Positions 17,181 to 25,748 of a stretch of 64,000 nt of DNA are shown piece by piece. The translations under genes were made by a program, and so were the position numbers. Each line of letters begins with the position of its first letter. Within the stretch, counting starts at the first letter, position 1. Below the pieces are notes generated by a model. That model did no database searches. It saw only the letters and a list, made by a program, of their open reading frames with translations, and had not been told where the DNA came from. This DNA is from Nocardioides lianchengensis (lineage in GTDB: Bacteria > Actinomycetota > Actinomycetes > Propionibacteriales > Nocardioidaceae), in the NCBI RefSeq assembly GCF_900101465.1, contig NZ_FMZM01000004.1, positions 1-64,000 on the forward strand, given 5' to 3'.

Positions 17181-18850
17181 GCCGGGCCGTCCGTGGCGGG
17201 TGACGGGGCGAAGGCGATGGTGGTCTCGCCGTCGCGCATCCGGACGTCGAAGTGGCCCGCCCAGCGCGCGTCGTCCCGCTCGGGGAAGTCCTCGCGCCAG
17301 TGCGAGCCGCGGGTCTCCTCGCGCAGCGCGGCCGCCTCGACCAGGGCCCCCGCGATGGTCAGCAGGTTGGTGGTCTCCCACGAGGCGACGTCGGGGGTGT
17401 CGGCAGGGACACCGGTCAGCTTCTCCAGGTGACCGGCGGCGTCGCCGAGCCCGTCGGCGCTGCGGAGCACGCCGGCGCGGGCCGACATCACCTCCTGCAG
17501 CTCCGGGCGGACGGCCCCGGACACCAGGCCCGGCGTCCGCTCGTCGGTCGTCGGCTCGGCCCAGGGCCGCAGCTCGTCCGGCAGGACCGAGGCGATGCGG
17601 CGCGAGAAGACCAGGCCCTCGAGCAACGAGTTGGAGGCCAACCGGTTGGCTCCGTGCACGCCCGAGCAGGCGGCCTCGCCGGTGGCGTAGAGACCGGGGA
17701 CGTCGGTGCGGCCCCACAGGTCCGTCGCCGCCCCGCCGGAGGCGTAGTGGCAGGCCGGCGCGACCGGGATCAGCTCGGTGACCGGGTCGATGTCGTGGGA
17801 CCGGGCGGTCGCGAGGATGGTGGGGAAGCGCCGCTCCCAGAACGCGCCTCCGAGGTGGCGGGCGTCAAGCCACATGTGCGGGTGCCCGGTCTCGGTCATC
17901 CGGCGCATGATCGCCTTCGCGACGACGTCGCGCGGTGCCAGGTCGGCCAGCTCGTGGACGCCCTCCATGATCCGGCGCCCCTCGAAGTCGACCAGGAACG
18001 CGCCCTCGCCGCGCACGGCCTCGGAGATCAGCGGCTGCTGCCCGACCGAGTCCGGACCGAGGTACATCACCGTCGGGTGGAACTGCACGAACTCCAGGTC
18101 GCGCAGCGTCGCCCCCGCGCGCAGCGCGATCGCCATGCCGTCGCCGGTCGAGACCGCGGGGTTCGTCGTCTGCGAGAAGACCTGGCCCAGCCCACCGCTG
18201 GCGAGCACCACGGCGCGGCAGTGCACGGCGCCGACGCCGTCACGCTGCCCCTCGCCCATCACGTGCAGGGTGACGCCGGCGATCCCGCCGCCCTCGCCCG
18301 CGGGACCGTCGAGCAGGAGGTCGACCGCGAGCGCGTGCTGGATCACCTCGATCTCGGGCGCCGCCTCGACCGCCGCGATCAGGGCGCGCTGGATCTCGGC
18401 GCCGGTCGCGTCGCCGCCGGCGTGGGCGATCCGGTCGCGGTGGTGGCCGCCCTCCCGCGTGAGCGACAGGGCGCCGTCCGGGCTGTGGTCGAACTGAGCG
18501 CCCAGCGCGATCAGCTCGTGGACCGCCTCGGGGCCCTCCGTGACCAGGACCCGTACGGCGTCCGCGTCACAGGCGCCCGCGCCCGCCACCAGCGTGTCGA
18601 GCTCGTGCTCGGCCGGGGTGTCCTCCGGGCCGAGCGCCGCCGCGATGCCGCCCTGGGCCCACTGGGTCGAGCCGGCGGCGAGGACGTCCTTGGTGACCAC
18701 CAGGACCCGGTCCACGTGCTCCCTCAGGCGCAGCGCGGCGGTGAGCCCCGCGATGCCGGAGCCGATGACGACGACGTCGGCCCTCGTCGTCCACCCGGGA
18801 TCCGGAGCCGTGAGCCGGCCCGGCACGCGGCGTACCGCAGAGAGAGGCAT
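17177..18850 (-). CDS. nadB: L-aspartate oxidase
   Basis: A 557-residue flavoprotein of the succinate dehydrogenase/fumarate reductase family. It oxidises L-aspartate to iminoaspartate for NAD synthesis. The FAD dinucleotide-binding motif is VVIGSGIAGLTAALRL at residues 27-42. Further motifs are STQWAQGGIAAALG, GGHHRDRIAHAGGDATG, ASGGLGQVFSQTTNP, EFVQFHPT and, near the active site, ACHYASGGAATD and GLYATGEAACSGVHGANRLASN (shown in part only). The length and a C-terminal helical domain are normal for NadB. It precedes nadC with a four-base overlap and follows panD after nine bases. Confidence 0.95.
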   Translation of the reverse strand: MPLSAVRRVPGRLTAPDPGWTTRADVVVIGSGIAGLTAALRLREHVDRVLVVTKDVLAAGSTQWAQGGIAAALGPEDTPAEHELDTLVAGAGACDADAVRVLVTEGPEAVHELIALGAQFDHSPDGALSLTREGGHHRDRIAHAGGDATGAEIQRALIAAVEAAPEIEVIQHALAVDLLLDGPAGEGGGIAGVTLHVMGEGQRDGVGAVHCRAVVLASGGLGQVFSQTTNPAVSTGDGMAIALRAGATLRDLEFVQFHPTVMYLGPDSVGQQPLISEAVRGEGAFLVDFEGRRIMEGVHELADLAPRDVVAKAIMRRMTETGHPHMWLDARHLGGAFWERRFPTILATARSHDIDPVTELIPVAPACHYASGGAATDLWGRTDVPGLYATGEAACSGVHGANRLASNSLLEGLVFSRRIASVLPDELRPWAEPTTDERTPGLVSGAVRPELQEVMSARAGVLRSADGLGDAAGHLEKLTGVPADTPDVASWETTNLLTIAGALVEAAALREETRGSHWREDFPERDDARWAGHFDVRMRDGETTIAFAPSPATDGPA

Positions 18851-18859
18851 TCGGGCAGG

Positions 18860-19279
18860 CTACCGCTCGACCAGCCGGTCACCGCGGACCAGACCGGAGC
18901 CGGCGACGGCCTCGGCCGGGTCGAGGCCGGTGGCCAGGACCCGGTTGTCGGCGTCGACGAAGACGACGTGCGGGCGCAGCTCGCGGGCCTCCGCGTCCTC
19001 CACCTGGGCGTAGGCGATCAGGATCACCAGGTCGCCGGGGTGGACCAGGTGGGCGGCCGCCCCGTTGATGCCGATCACGCCCGAGCCGCGCTCGCCGGCG
19101 ATCGTGTAGGTCTCTAGCCGGGCGCCGTTGGTGACGTCGACGATGTGGACCAGCTCGCCGGGCAGCAGGTCGGCCGCGTCGAGGAGGTCCTCGTCGACGG
19201 TCACCGAGCCGACGTAGTGGAGGTCGGCCTGGGTCACGGTCGCGCGGTGGATCTTGCTCTTCATCATGGTGCGGAGCAT
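18860..19279 (-). CDS. panD: aspartate 1-decarboxylase
   Basis: A 139-residue pyruvoyl-dependent decarboxylase that makes beta-alanine from L-aspartate for pantothenate. The self-cleavage site Gly-Ser is in [14 protein letters not shown] near residue 25, so the chain should split into a short beta and a longer alpha subunit. [20 protein letters not shown] and [11 protein letters not shown] are standard. The first base of the start codon region overlaps the panC stop (TGATG, around 19279), giving tight coupling with panC. Its product is used by PanC in the same pathway. Confidence 0.95.
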   Translation of the reverse strand: MLRTMMKSKIHRATVTQADLHYVGSVTVDEDLLDAADLLPGELVHIVDVTNGARLETYTIAGERGSGVIGINGAAAHLVHPGDLVILIAYAQVEDAEARELRPHVVFVDADNRVLATGLDPAEAVAGSGLVRGDRLVER

Positions 19280-20175
19280 CAGGCGTCCTCCCCGGTGGTC
19301 CCGAGGACCAGCGGCAGGTTGTCGATCAGGCGGGTGGCGCCGAGCCGGGCGGCGACGAGGATCCGCGCCTCCGTGCCCGGCGGTACGACGGGCGGCAGCT
19401 CGGCCAGCGCCGGGGTGGTCACGACCAGGTAGTCGAGGTCGACCCCCTTGCCCAGCCGCAGCTCGGCGCGGGCGGCGTCGAGCGCGACCGCGACGCCGTA
19501 CCGGGCGTTGTCCTGCGCCTCGCGCAGCGCCCGGTTGAGGTGCACGGCCTCGGCCCGCTGGTCGGCGTCGAGGTAGCGGTTGCGACTCGACAGGGCCAGC
19601 CCGTCGGGCTCGCGCACGGTCTCGGCGCCGACGACGTCGACGCCCATGCACAGGTCCGCGACCATCTGCCGGACCAGGACCAGCTGCTGGTAGTCCTTCT
19701 GCCCGAACACCGCGACGTCGGGGCGGACCAGGCCGAACAGCTTGGCCACGACCACCAGCACGCCCTTGAAGTGGCCGGGCCGGACCCGGCCCTCCAGCAG
19801 CGTCGCGAGCGGTCCGGGCTCGACGGTGACCTGGGGCTCCCGCTGCTGGGGCCACCCCGGGTAGACCTCCTCGGCGCTGGGCGCGAAGACGATGTCGACG
19901 CCCTCGCGCGCGCAGACGTCGAGGTCGGCCTCGAGCGTGCGGGGGTAGCGGTCGAGGTCCTCACCGGCGGCGAACTGCAGCGGGTTGACGAAGACGGAGG
20001 CCACCACGGGTCCGGTGCCGACCCGCTCGCGGGCGGTCCGCATCAGGCTGGCGTGCCCCTCGTGGAGCGCGCCCATGGTCGGCACGAACCCCACCTGCTC
20101 CCCCGCACCCCGGGCGCGTGCGAGCAGGTCGGCGAGCTCCTCGCGCGTGTGCGCGAGGGCGGGCCCGCGGCTCAT
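19279..20175 (-). CDS. panC: pantothenate synthetase (pantoate-beta-alanine ligase)
   Basis: A 298-residue PanC that joins pantoate and beta-alanine using ATP. It carries the cytidylyltransferase-like HIGH equivalent in [18 protein letters not shown], then [19 protein letters not shown], the [11 protein letters not shown] segment, [15 protein letters not shown] (ATP/pantoate site), and [11 protein letters not shown] (KMSKS-like). It overlaps the upstream DUF2520 gene by four bases and the downstream panD by one. The operon therefore encodes consecutive steps to pantothenate followed by CoaX. Confidence 0.95.
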   Translation of the reverse strand: MSRGPALAHTREELADLLARARGAGEQVGFVPTMGALHEGHASLMRTARERVGTGPVVASVFVNPLQFAAGEDLDRYPRTLEADLDVCAREGVDIVFAPSAEEVYPGWPQQREPQVTVEPGPLATLLEGRVRPGHFKGVLVVVAKLFGLVRPDVAVFGQKDYQQLVLVRQMVADLCMGVDVVGAETVREPDGLALSSRNRYLDADQRAEAVHLNRALREAQDNARYGVAVALDAARAELRLGKGVDLDYLVVTTPALAELPPVVPPGTEARILVAARLGATRLIDNLPLVLGTTGEDA

Positions 20176-21098
20176 CGCGTCTCGGCCGGGAGGATCGGCA
20201 GGGCGGGAGCGTCGGCGAGCGCTTCGGTCAGCGCCTCGTGGATGCGCAGGGCGCGCAGCGGCACGAGCCGCCCGTCGGTGACGGCGCGGGCCAGGGTCGC
20301 GCGCGCCATGGCGACGTACGACGGCAGCGTGTGCGGGGCGTTCGTGGCGAGGTCGTCGAGGTGGGCGCGGACGGTGCCGAGGTCGCCGCGGACGATCGGT
20401 CCGGTCAGCGCGGCGTCGCCGTGGGCGAGCGCGTTGTCGAGCGCGGCCGTCAGCAGCGGGCGGAGCGTGCCGGCCGGGTCGTCGGCCCCGGCGGCGGCCA
20501 GCATCTCCATGGCCTCGCTGACCAGCGTGACCAGGTGGTTGGCGCCGTGGGCCAGGCCCGCGTGGTAGAGCGTGCGCATCTCCTCGGGCACCCACATCGG
20601 CCGGCCGCCGAGGTCGGCGACCAGGCTCTCGGCGAGCGCGCGCTCCGCTGGGGCGGCGGTCAGCCCGAAGACGCAGCCGGCCAGGCGACCCAGGTCGACG
20701 GCCGTGCCGGTGAAGGTCATCGCGGGGTGCAGCGCCACGACGCGGGCCCCGACCTCGCGGGCGGGCTCGAGCACGGCGAGCCCGTGCCGGCCCGACGTGT
20801 GCACCACGACCTGGCCCGGGCGCAGCGCGCCGCTCGCGGCCAGCATCGAGACCACGTTGCCGAGCATGTCGTCGGGGACCGTAAGCAGCAGCACCTCGCT
20901 GGCGCGCGCGACGTCGGTCGGCTTCGCGTGCCGGACGCCCGGGAGCAGCGCGGCGATCCGCGCGCGCGTCGCGTCGGACTCGCCGGCGGCGGCCACCACG
21001 GGGTGACCCGCGCTCGCCAGCCCGGCCGCGAGGACGGCACCGACCCGGCCGGCACCGATGACGCCGACGCGCCTGGGTCGCGGGGACTGCTGGACCAT
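20172..21098 (-). CDS. Rossmann-fold DUF2520 protein
   Basis: A 308-residue protein with an N-terminal dinucleotide-binding fold (RVGVIGAGRVGAVLAAGL, residues about 10-27), VLLLTVPDDMLGNVV, VVVHTSGRHGLAVL, ALHPAMTF and a helical C-terminal domain (YHAGLAHGANHLVTLVSEA). It resembles ProC/ketopantoate-reductase-like NADP oxidoreductases and is the DUF2520 gene found next to panC in actinobacteria (Rv3603c-like). Its place before panC makes a role as a ketopantoate reductase or related step attractive, but this is inference. The ATG at 21098 is preferred since GGAG lies eight bases upstream. It starts the cofactor operon. Confidence 0.8.
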   Translation of the reverse strand: MVQQSPRPRRVGVIGAGRVGAVLAAGLASAGHPVVAAAGESDATRARIAALLPGVRHAKPTDVARASEVLLLTVPDDMLGNVVSMLAASGALRPGQVVVHTSGRHGLAVLEPAREVGARVVALHPAMTFTGTAVDLGRLAGCVFGLTAAPAERALAESLVADLGGRPMWVPEEMRTLYHAGLAHGANHLVTLVSEAMEMLAAAGADDPAGTLRPLLTAALDNALAHGDAALTGPIVRGDLGTVRAHLDDLATNAPHTLPSYVAMARATLARAVTDGRLVPLRALRIHEALTEALADAPALPILPAETR

Positions 21099-21251
21099 GT
21101 TGCTGCTCCACATCTCTCGTTCCAGTCCCTCCGACCACTCCGTCCGAGGACGGAGCCGGGGTGGGTACCGGACGGGTTGTAGCGATGCTTGCTTCCGACT
21201 CGAGGCTACGTCCGGCGCTCGCTCCGCGGAACCGGATCGCGTGTGACGTAA

Positions 21252-21267
21252 CCGACACGCCTGTCGG
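21252..21267 (-). terminator. Terminator-like hairpin after the GT61 gene
   Basis: CCGACA and TGTCGG form a six-base stem with a CGCC loop, followed on the minus strand by TT. It lies 20 bases past the GT61 stop, before the promoter region of the DUF2520-pan operon. A second small hairpin (21138-21155) is in the leader of that operon. Confidence 0.45.
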
Positions 21268-21286
21268 CCATGCGTCAGAGGGAGGG

Positions 21287-22975
21287 TCAGGGCAGCCGGT
21301 CGAGCAGCTTCCGCAGGAACGGTCCCTCGCGCTCCACGTCGAAGGTGTACGACGACTGGATGCTGCGACCGCCCGGCCGGCAGATGACGGCCTCGACCCG
21401 ATGCCCGTGGACGGCGGCCATGAGGTACTCGTTGCGCGGCGTGTACGTCGCCGCGCCGACCATGATCACGTGGGTGGGGTCGGGCACGAACGCGATCTGG
21501 AACAGCCCGCTGCCGGCGTACCCGCCCGCGACCTCGGCGGCCCGGAAGAGCCGGATCTGCTCGCCGAGCGTGAAGTCCTCGGGATAGACGACCTCGAAGC
21601 CGTACTCGCCGAAGATCGCCTCGACGTCCGCGCCGTTGAGGCAGGCGCGCTTGTCGCTGCGCCGGCCGACGAAGAAGCGGCGCGGCCAGTCGCGGTCCTC
21701 GGCCTTCGCGGCCAGGTTGTCGCCCACCTCGCGCCAGGTCTCCGCGATCAGCGGGTGGACGTACTGCGGGTGGCTGAACATCGGCGTGCCGGAGATCAGC
21801 CGGTCGACGCGGACCGGGTGGTCGATGACGACGATCCGGTCGCGCGGGATGCCGGCGGCCTCGTAGAGCTCCAGCTCGTACTCGAAGGGACGCGGCCGTG
21901 GCTTGGTCGCCCCGACCAGGACCCGCACGTCCGGGTCGATCGCCAGCGCCTCGCGCCAGGTCCAGACCCGCGACAGGCTCTCGGTGAGCAGGTGGCCGAA
22001 GTGGCCGCGGAACTCGTTGTCGAGGTGCAGGAAGGTGCCCTCGAGGCGCGGGGCGTCCGCGGGCATCCGCGGCCGGGGTACGGCGAACCGCGGGCCGTAC
22101 TCGACCAGCTTCGTGTGGACCAGCTCGGGCCACTGGTTGTGCCGGAAGGTGTCGGGCAGCAGCAGGTCGTCGGACACCACCCGCTGCCACTGGCCGACGA
22201 CCACGTCGCGGTAGTCGCGCAGGCTGAGCTCCGCCGGCTGGATCCGACGGTGCATCGGCGGTCGTCGCGGAACCGGACCCTCGGTGCCGGGCGGGGCGGG
22301 CGGCGGGCTGCCGGCCGGGATGGTCTTCAGCAGCCGGTGCCGGGACGTCCCGGCCGCCAGGTAGGCGTTGAACTCGCTCTCGCGCATCTTGGCCAGCACG
22401 CCGTCGGCGTCGTGGCTGAGCACCAGGTCCGGTCCGGCCACCCGGTGGGTGACGTGCTGGGCCACGACCTCGCGCAGGTCGCGCACGCGGATCCGGGCCC
22501 GGCGCGGGCCGCGCGGCCGGGTGGCGTCGGGGTCGAGCAGCTCGCCCAGCGTCCGGGGACCGCCGGCCAGCTCGCCGGCGCCGTCGGGGACGACGTACGA
22601 GCCACCGGCCCGCAGGTGGAAGAACGTCTCCTCGAACCGGTGCCGGCGCCCGGCGACGTCCTCCTGGTCGACGATCACGTCGACCCGGCCGAGCAGCGCC
22701 AGCTCGAGGTGCCGCTCCTCGTCGGCGGAGACGACCTCCCGCACCTGCGCCCGGGGAGAGGCCGTGCGGATCGCGGCCACCAGCCGAGGGCTGGCGGGGC
22801 CGAGGACCACGACCACGGCATCGCCGCCGGCGGCGGACGCGACCAGGCCGGCCAGCTCGGCGTAGCGCCGGCGGCGGGCGAACCCGCGGACGGCGGCGCG
22901 ACCCCCGCGCAGGCGACGTACGACGGGGCGGGCACCCGGCACGGTGGCCAGGGCCCGGGCGGCTCGCGCCCTCAC
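21287..22975 (-). CDS. glycosyltransferase family 61 protein
   Basis: A 562-residue protein. The C-terminal ~270 residues match the GT61/DUF563 type used in polysaccharide biosynthesis. Signs are LHLDNEFRGHFGHLLTESLS (the HxGHxLxE signature), RPFEYELELYEAAGIPRDRIVV, RRFFVGRRSDKRACLNG, FEVVYPEDFTLGEQIRLF and VAGGYAGSGLFQIAFVP. The N-terminal ~210 residues contain a Rossmann-like strand set (VVVVLGPASPRLVAAI) of unknown role. No membrane segment is seen. The GTG start overlaps the sulfotransferase-like gene stop by four bases, so they form one transcript. With the CDP-ribitol synthase and TagF genes next door it probably decorates a cell-surface polymer. Confidence 0.78.
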   Translation of the reverse strand: MRARAARALATVPGARPVVRRLRGGRAAVRGFARRRRYAELAGLVASAAGGDAVVVVLGPASPRLVAAIRTASPRAQVREVVSADEERHLELALLGRVDVIVDQEDVAGRRHRFEETFFHLRAGGSYVVPDGAGELAGGPRTLGELLDPDATRPRGPRRARIRVRDLREVVAQHVTHRVAGPDLVLSHDADGVLAKMRESEFNAYLAAGTSRHRLLKTIPAGSPPPAPPGTEGPVPRRPPMHRRIQPAELSLRDYRDVVVGQWQRVVSDDLLLPDTFRHNQWPELVHTKLVEYGPRFAVPRPRMPADAPRLEGTFLHLDNEFRGHFGHLLTESLSRVWTWREALAIDPDVRVLVGATKPRPRPFEYELELYEAAGIPRDRIVVIDHPVRVDRLISGTPMFSHPQYVHPLIAETWREVGDNLAAKAEDRDWPRRFFVGRRSDKRACLNGADVEAIFGEYGFEVVYPEDFTLGEQIRLFRAAEVAGGYAGSGLFQIAFVPDPTHVIMVGAATYTPRNEYLMAAVHGHRVEAVICRPGGRSIQSSYTFDVEREGPFLRKLLDRLP

Positions 22976-24135
22976 CGACGTCGTCCCACCCGCTGGCGGG
23001 CGCGGCGGGCGAGCTCGCGCACCAGGTCGCCGCCCGGGTAGCGGTCCAGACCCGGAAGGCTGTGCGACTCCGGGACGTGGTGGAGACCGGACTCGAAGAG
23101 CAGCTCGGAGATCAGGCCCGCCGACGTGACGCTGATGCTGTCGGGCGGGCTGATGTCCTCGGGGTAGTCGGCCGGGTCGACGAGGAGGTGGTCGAGGTCG
23201 CCGACCACCGTCGCGTCCGAGGCCTCGACGGCCTCGATCCAGGTCCGCGTGTAGTCGTTGCAGCGCTCGGCCGCCCACCGCGGCGCCTGGATCGGCTGGC
23301 CGGTCAGTCCGGTCAGCTCGCGCATGGCGAGCTTGCCGGACCGGCTCACGGTGTTCATGTAGGTCGGGTGGTCGCCGTCGCGCTCGGTGAAGGCGATGTT
23401 GAACTGGCGCAGCAGCTCGGCCTCGGCGATCGGCAGCGAGGCGTTCGCGCGCTCCTCGGCCGTGAGCGTGTCCGGGCCCAGCCCGAGCAGCGCCTCGAAG
23501 GCGCGCTGGTTGGTGGTGCGGTCCCGGGGATCGGACACGATGAAGGTCAGCCGGTCCTCGCCGAAGACCGAGCCCCACTGCTCGACGAGCCGACGCAGGC
23601 TGAAGCGGTGCAGCTCGGGCATCACCCGGGTCCAGGTCGTGTGCACCTCACCGTCGAGCGACACCCACGAGAAGTGCCGGCGGAGCCACTCGTCGAGCGT
23701 CTCCAGGCCGCGTCGGCGGATGACCTCCTGCCACTGCGAGGCGAGGAGCGGGGCGAGCGGGCGCAGGGTGATGACGACGTGGACGTCGGGTCCGAGCATC
23801 TCGGCGATGTGCGGGATCCGCTCCGGCAGCGCCTGGGACAGCGCCTCGCTCGACCAGATCGTCACCCGGGAGTCGGAGGTGCGGAAGTTGGTGGCCAGCT
23901 CCTGCCAGCGCTCCTCGCGCCGGTCCTGGTAGTACGGCGCGAGGGTGCCCGCGGCGGCGAGGGCCGTCTTCATCTCGTGACGCCCCTTGCCGATGAGGCG
24001 CACACCGTCCTCGGCGATCTGCTCGCGGACGGCGTCCAGCGCGGTCTGCAGGGCGGTCGTGCCCGTCTTGGGCATGCCGATGTGGATGACCTTCGACCCG
24101 TCCGGCAGCGTCGGCGCCGTCCCCGTTGAGCGCAT
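22972..24135 (-). CDS. sulfotransferase-like P-loop protein
   Basis: A 387-residue protein beginning with the PAPS-binding P-loop KVIHIGMPKTGTTALQTAL (about residues 15-33). A 3'-phosphate-binding-like region, VVITLRPLAPLLASQW, follows at about 125, as in bacterial carbohydrate or lipid sulfotransferases. It transfers, by family, sulfate from PAPS to an acceptor hydroxyl; the acceptor is unknown. It is co-transcribed with the GT61 gene and divergent from the CDP-ribitol synthase gene, so a surface glycan or teichoic acid is the best guess. TAAGGT on the minus strand (24191-24196) could be its -10 element with a leader of about 50 bases. Confidence 0.75.
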   Translation of the reverse strand: MRSTGTAPTLPDGSKVIHIGMPKTGTTALQTALDAVREQIAEDGVRLIGKGRHEMKTALAAAGTLAPYYQDRREERWQELATNFRTSDSRVTIWSSEALSQALPERIPHIAEMLGPDVHVVITLRPLAPLLASQWQEVIRRRGLETLDEWLRRHFSWVSLDGEVHTTWTRVMPELHRFSLRRLVEQWGSVFGEDRLTFIVSDPRDRTTNQRAFEALLGLGPDTLTAEERANASLPIAEAELLRQFNIAFTERDGDHPTYMNTVSRSGKLAMRELTGLTGQPIQAPRWAAERCNDYTRTWIEAVEASDATVVGDLDHLLVDPADYPEDISPPDSISVTSAGLISELLFESGLHHVPESHSLPGLDRYPGGDLVRELARRARQRVGRRR

Positions 24136-24302
24136 GTCGACCCGTCAACTCCTCGTTGGTGTCCGCCCCGGGGCCACCAGGACGGGTCCGACCTTATCTC
24201 GGCGGTCTGAGAGATCCCCGCCCGTACGGCCCCCGACCGGGCCCGGCCCGCGTTGTAGGCTGCTCGACGCCCTCCTGCCGTCCACCGAAGGATCACCTGC
24301 TC
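24136..24302. promoter_or_regulatory. Divergent promoter region of the surface polymer locus
   Basis: These 167 bases separate the sulfotransferase-like gene (minus) from the CDP-ribitol synthase gene (plus). TAAGGT (minus strand, 24191-24196) and TAGGCT (plus strand, near 24255-24260) are candidate -10 hexamers. GAAGGA about ten bases before the GTG at 24303 is its likely ribosome-binding site. No clear operator was found. Confidence 0.4.
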
Positions 24303-25718
24303 GTGAAGAACGTGGCCGTTCTGCTGGCCGGCGGGGTCGGCGTCCGCGTCGGTCTCGACGTCCCCAAGCAGCTCATCAAGATCGCCGGACGACCGATCAT
24401 GGAGCACACGCTGGCCATCCTCGACGCCCACGAGGACGTCGACGAGATCCTGGTGCTGATGACCCCGGGCCACCTCGACGCGGTCCACGCGATGGTCCGC
24501 ACGGGCGGCTACGAGAAGGTCACTCAGATCCTCGAGGGCGCCGAGACCCGCAACGACACGACGCGGCGGGCGCTGGCCGCCCTCGGCGACGAGGACTGCA
24601 AGGTGCTGCTGCACGACGCCGTACGCCCGCTGCTGAGTCCGCGGATCATCAGCGACTGCTTCGAGGCCCTCGAGACGTACGGCGCCGTCGACGTCGCCAT
24701 CCCGTCGGCCGACACGATCATCGAGGTCGCCCCCGACAACACGATCCGCGACATCCCGCCGCGGGCGTCGCTGCGCCGCGGGCAGACCCCGCAGGCCTTC
24801 CTCGCCTCGGTCCTGAAGGCCGCCTACGCGCGCGCCGAGCTCGACCCCGACTTCGAGGCCACCGACGACTGCACCGTCGTGCTGCGCTACCAGCCGGACG
24901 TCCCGATCTGGGTGGTCCCGGGCGACGAGCGCAACATGAAGGTCACCGAGCCGATCGACATCTACCTCGCCGACAAGCTCTTCCAGCTCGCCCAGAGCGA
25001 CCTGCCCCCGACCCGCGAGCCCGAGGCCTACCGCGAGGTGCTCGCCGGCAAGGTGATGGTCGTCTTCGGCGGCAGCTACGGCATCGGCGCCGACATCGCC
25101 CGCCTCGGCGAGGAGTACGGCGCCACCGTGGTCGCCTTCAGCCGCTCGACCACCGGCACCCACGTGCAGCGCCGGGCGGACATCGCCAGCGCCGCGGCGC
25201 AGGTCGTGGCCGAGCACGGCCGGGTCGACTACGTCGTCAACACAGCCGGCGTGCTGCCCCGCGGCACGCTTGTCGAGACCAGCGACGAGACCATCTGGGC
25301 CGCCACCGAGATCAACTACATCGGCCCGATCCTCATCGCCCAGGAGTTCTACCCCCTGCTGAAGGAGACCCGGGGGAGCCTGCTGCTCTTCACCTCCAGC
25401 TCCTACACCCGCGGCCGCAGCGGCTACAGCCTCTACTCCTCGGCGAAGGCCGCCACGGTCAACCTGACCCAGGCGCTCGCCGACGAGTGGGCCGCCGACC
25501 ACGTGCGCGTCAACTGCATCAACCCCGAGCGCACCGGCACCCCGATGCGCACCAAGGCCTTCGGCGAGGAGCCGGCCGACTCGCTGCTGGAGTCCACCGC
25601 CGTCGCGCGGGCCTCGCTGGACACCCTGATCGCCGGCGGCACCGGCCACCTCATCGACCTGCGCCGCGCCGACCCGATCGCCCTGGCCATGCAGGAGACG
25701 GCGTACGACGAGGCCTGA
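24303..25718 (+). CDS. bifunctional CDP-ribitol synthase: cytidylyltransferase-SDR fusion (Bcs1/TarI-TarJ-like)
   Basis: A 471-residue fusion. Residues 1-235 are an IspD/TarI-type nucleotidyltransferase: VAVLLAGGVGVRVG with a Lys in DVPKQLIKI, LHDAVRPLLS, and RRGQTPQAF. Residues about 248-471 are a short-chain dehydrogenase with the NADP loop VVFGGSYGIGADIA, VVNTAGVL, and the YSSAK active-site Tyr-x3-Lys. The same order of domains and similar length define Haemophilus Bcs1, which reduces ribulose 5-phosphate and makes CDP-ribitol. The product would feed the TagF-like polymerase encoded next. A true IspD is unlikely because of the fused dehydrogenase and the neighbours. GTG 24303 is the start. 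Confidence 0.85.
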   Translation: MKNVAVLLAGGVGVRVGLDVPKQLIKIAGRPIMEHTLAILDAHEDVDEILVLMTPGHLDAVHAMVRTGGYEKVTQILEGAETRNDTTRRALAALGDEDCKVLLHDAVRPLLSPRIISDCFEALETYGAVDVAIPSADTIIEVAPDNTIRDIPPRASLRRGQTPQAFLASVLKAAYARAELDPDFEATDDCTVVLRYQPDVPIWVVPGDERNMKVTEPIDIYLADKLFQLAQSDLPPTREPEAYREVLAGKVMVVFGGSYGIGADIARLGEEYGATVVAFSRSTTGTHVQRRADIASAAAQVVAEHGRVDYVVNTAGVLPRGTLVETSDETIWAATEINYIGPILIAQEFYPLLKETRGSLLLFTSSSYTRGRSGYSLYSSAKAATVNLTQALADEWAADHVRVNCINPERTGTPMRTKAFGEEPADSLLESTAVARASLDTLIAGGTGHLIDLRRADPIALAMQETAYDEA

Positions 25719-25745
25719 GCCCCGCCGCCGCGGGCGCGGCGGGGC
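25719..25745. terminator. Bidirectional terminator between convergent genes
   Basis: GCCCCGCCGC (25719-25728) and GCGGCGGGGC (25736-25745) form a perfect ten-base stem with a seven-base loop in the 30-base gap between the CDP-ribitol synthase and tagF-like stops. Confidence 0.75.
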
Positions 25746-25748
25746 CGC

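Noticed and set aside
24303..25718. IspD of the MEP isoprenoid pathway
   Set aside because: The fused SDR domain and the TagF-like and glycosyltransferase neighbours fit a CDP-ribitol synthase better.
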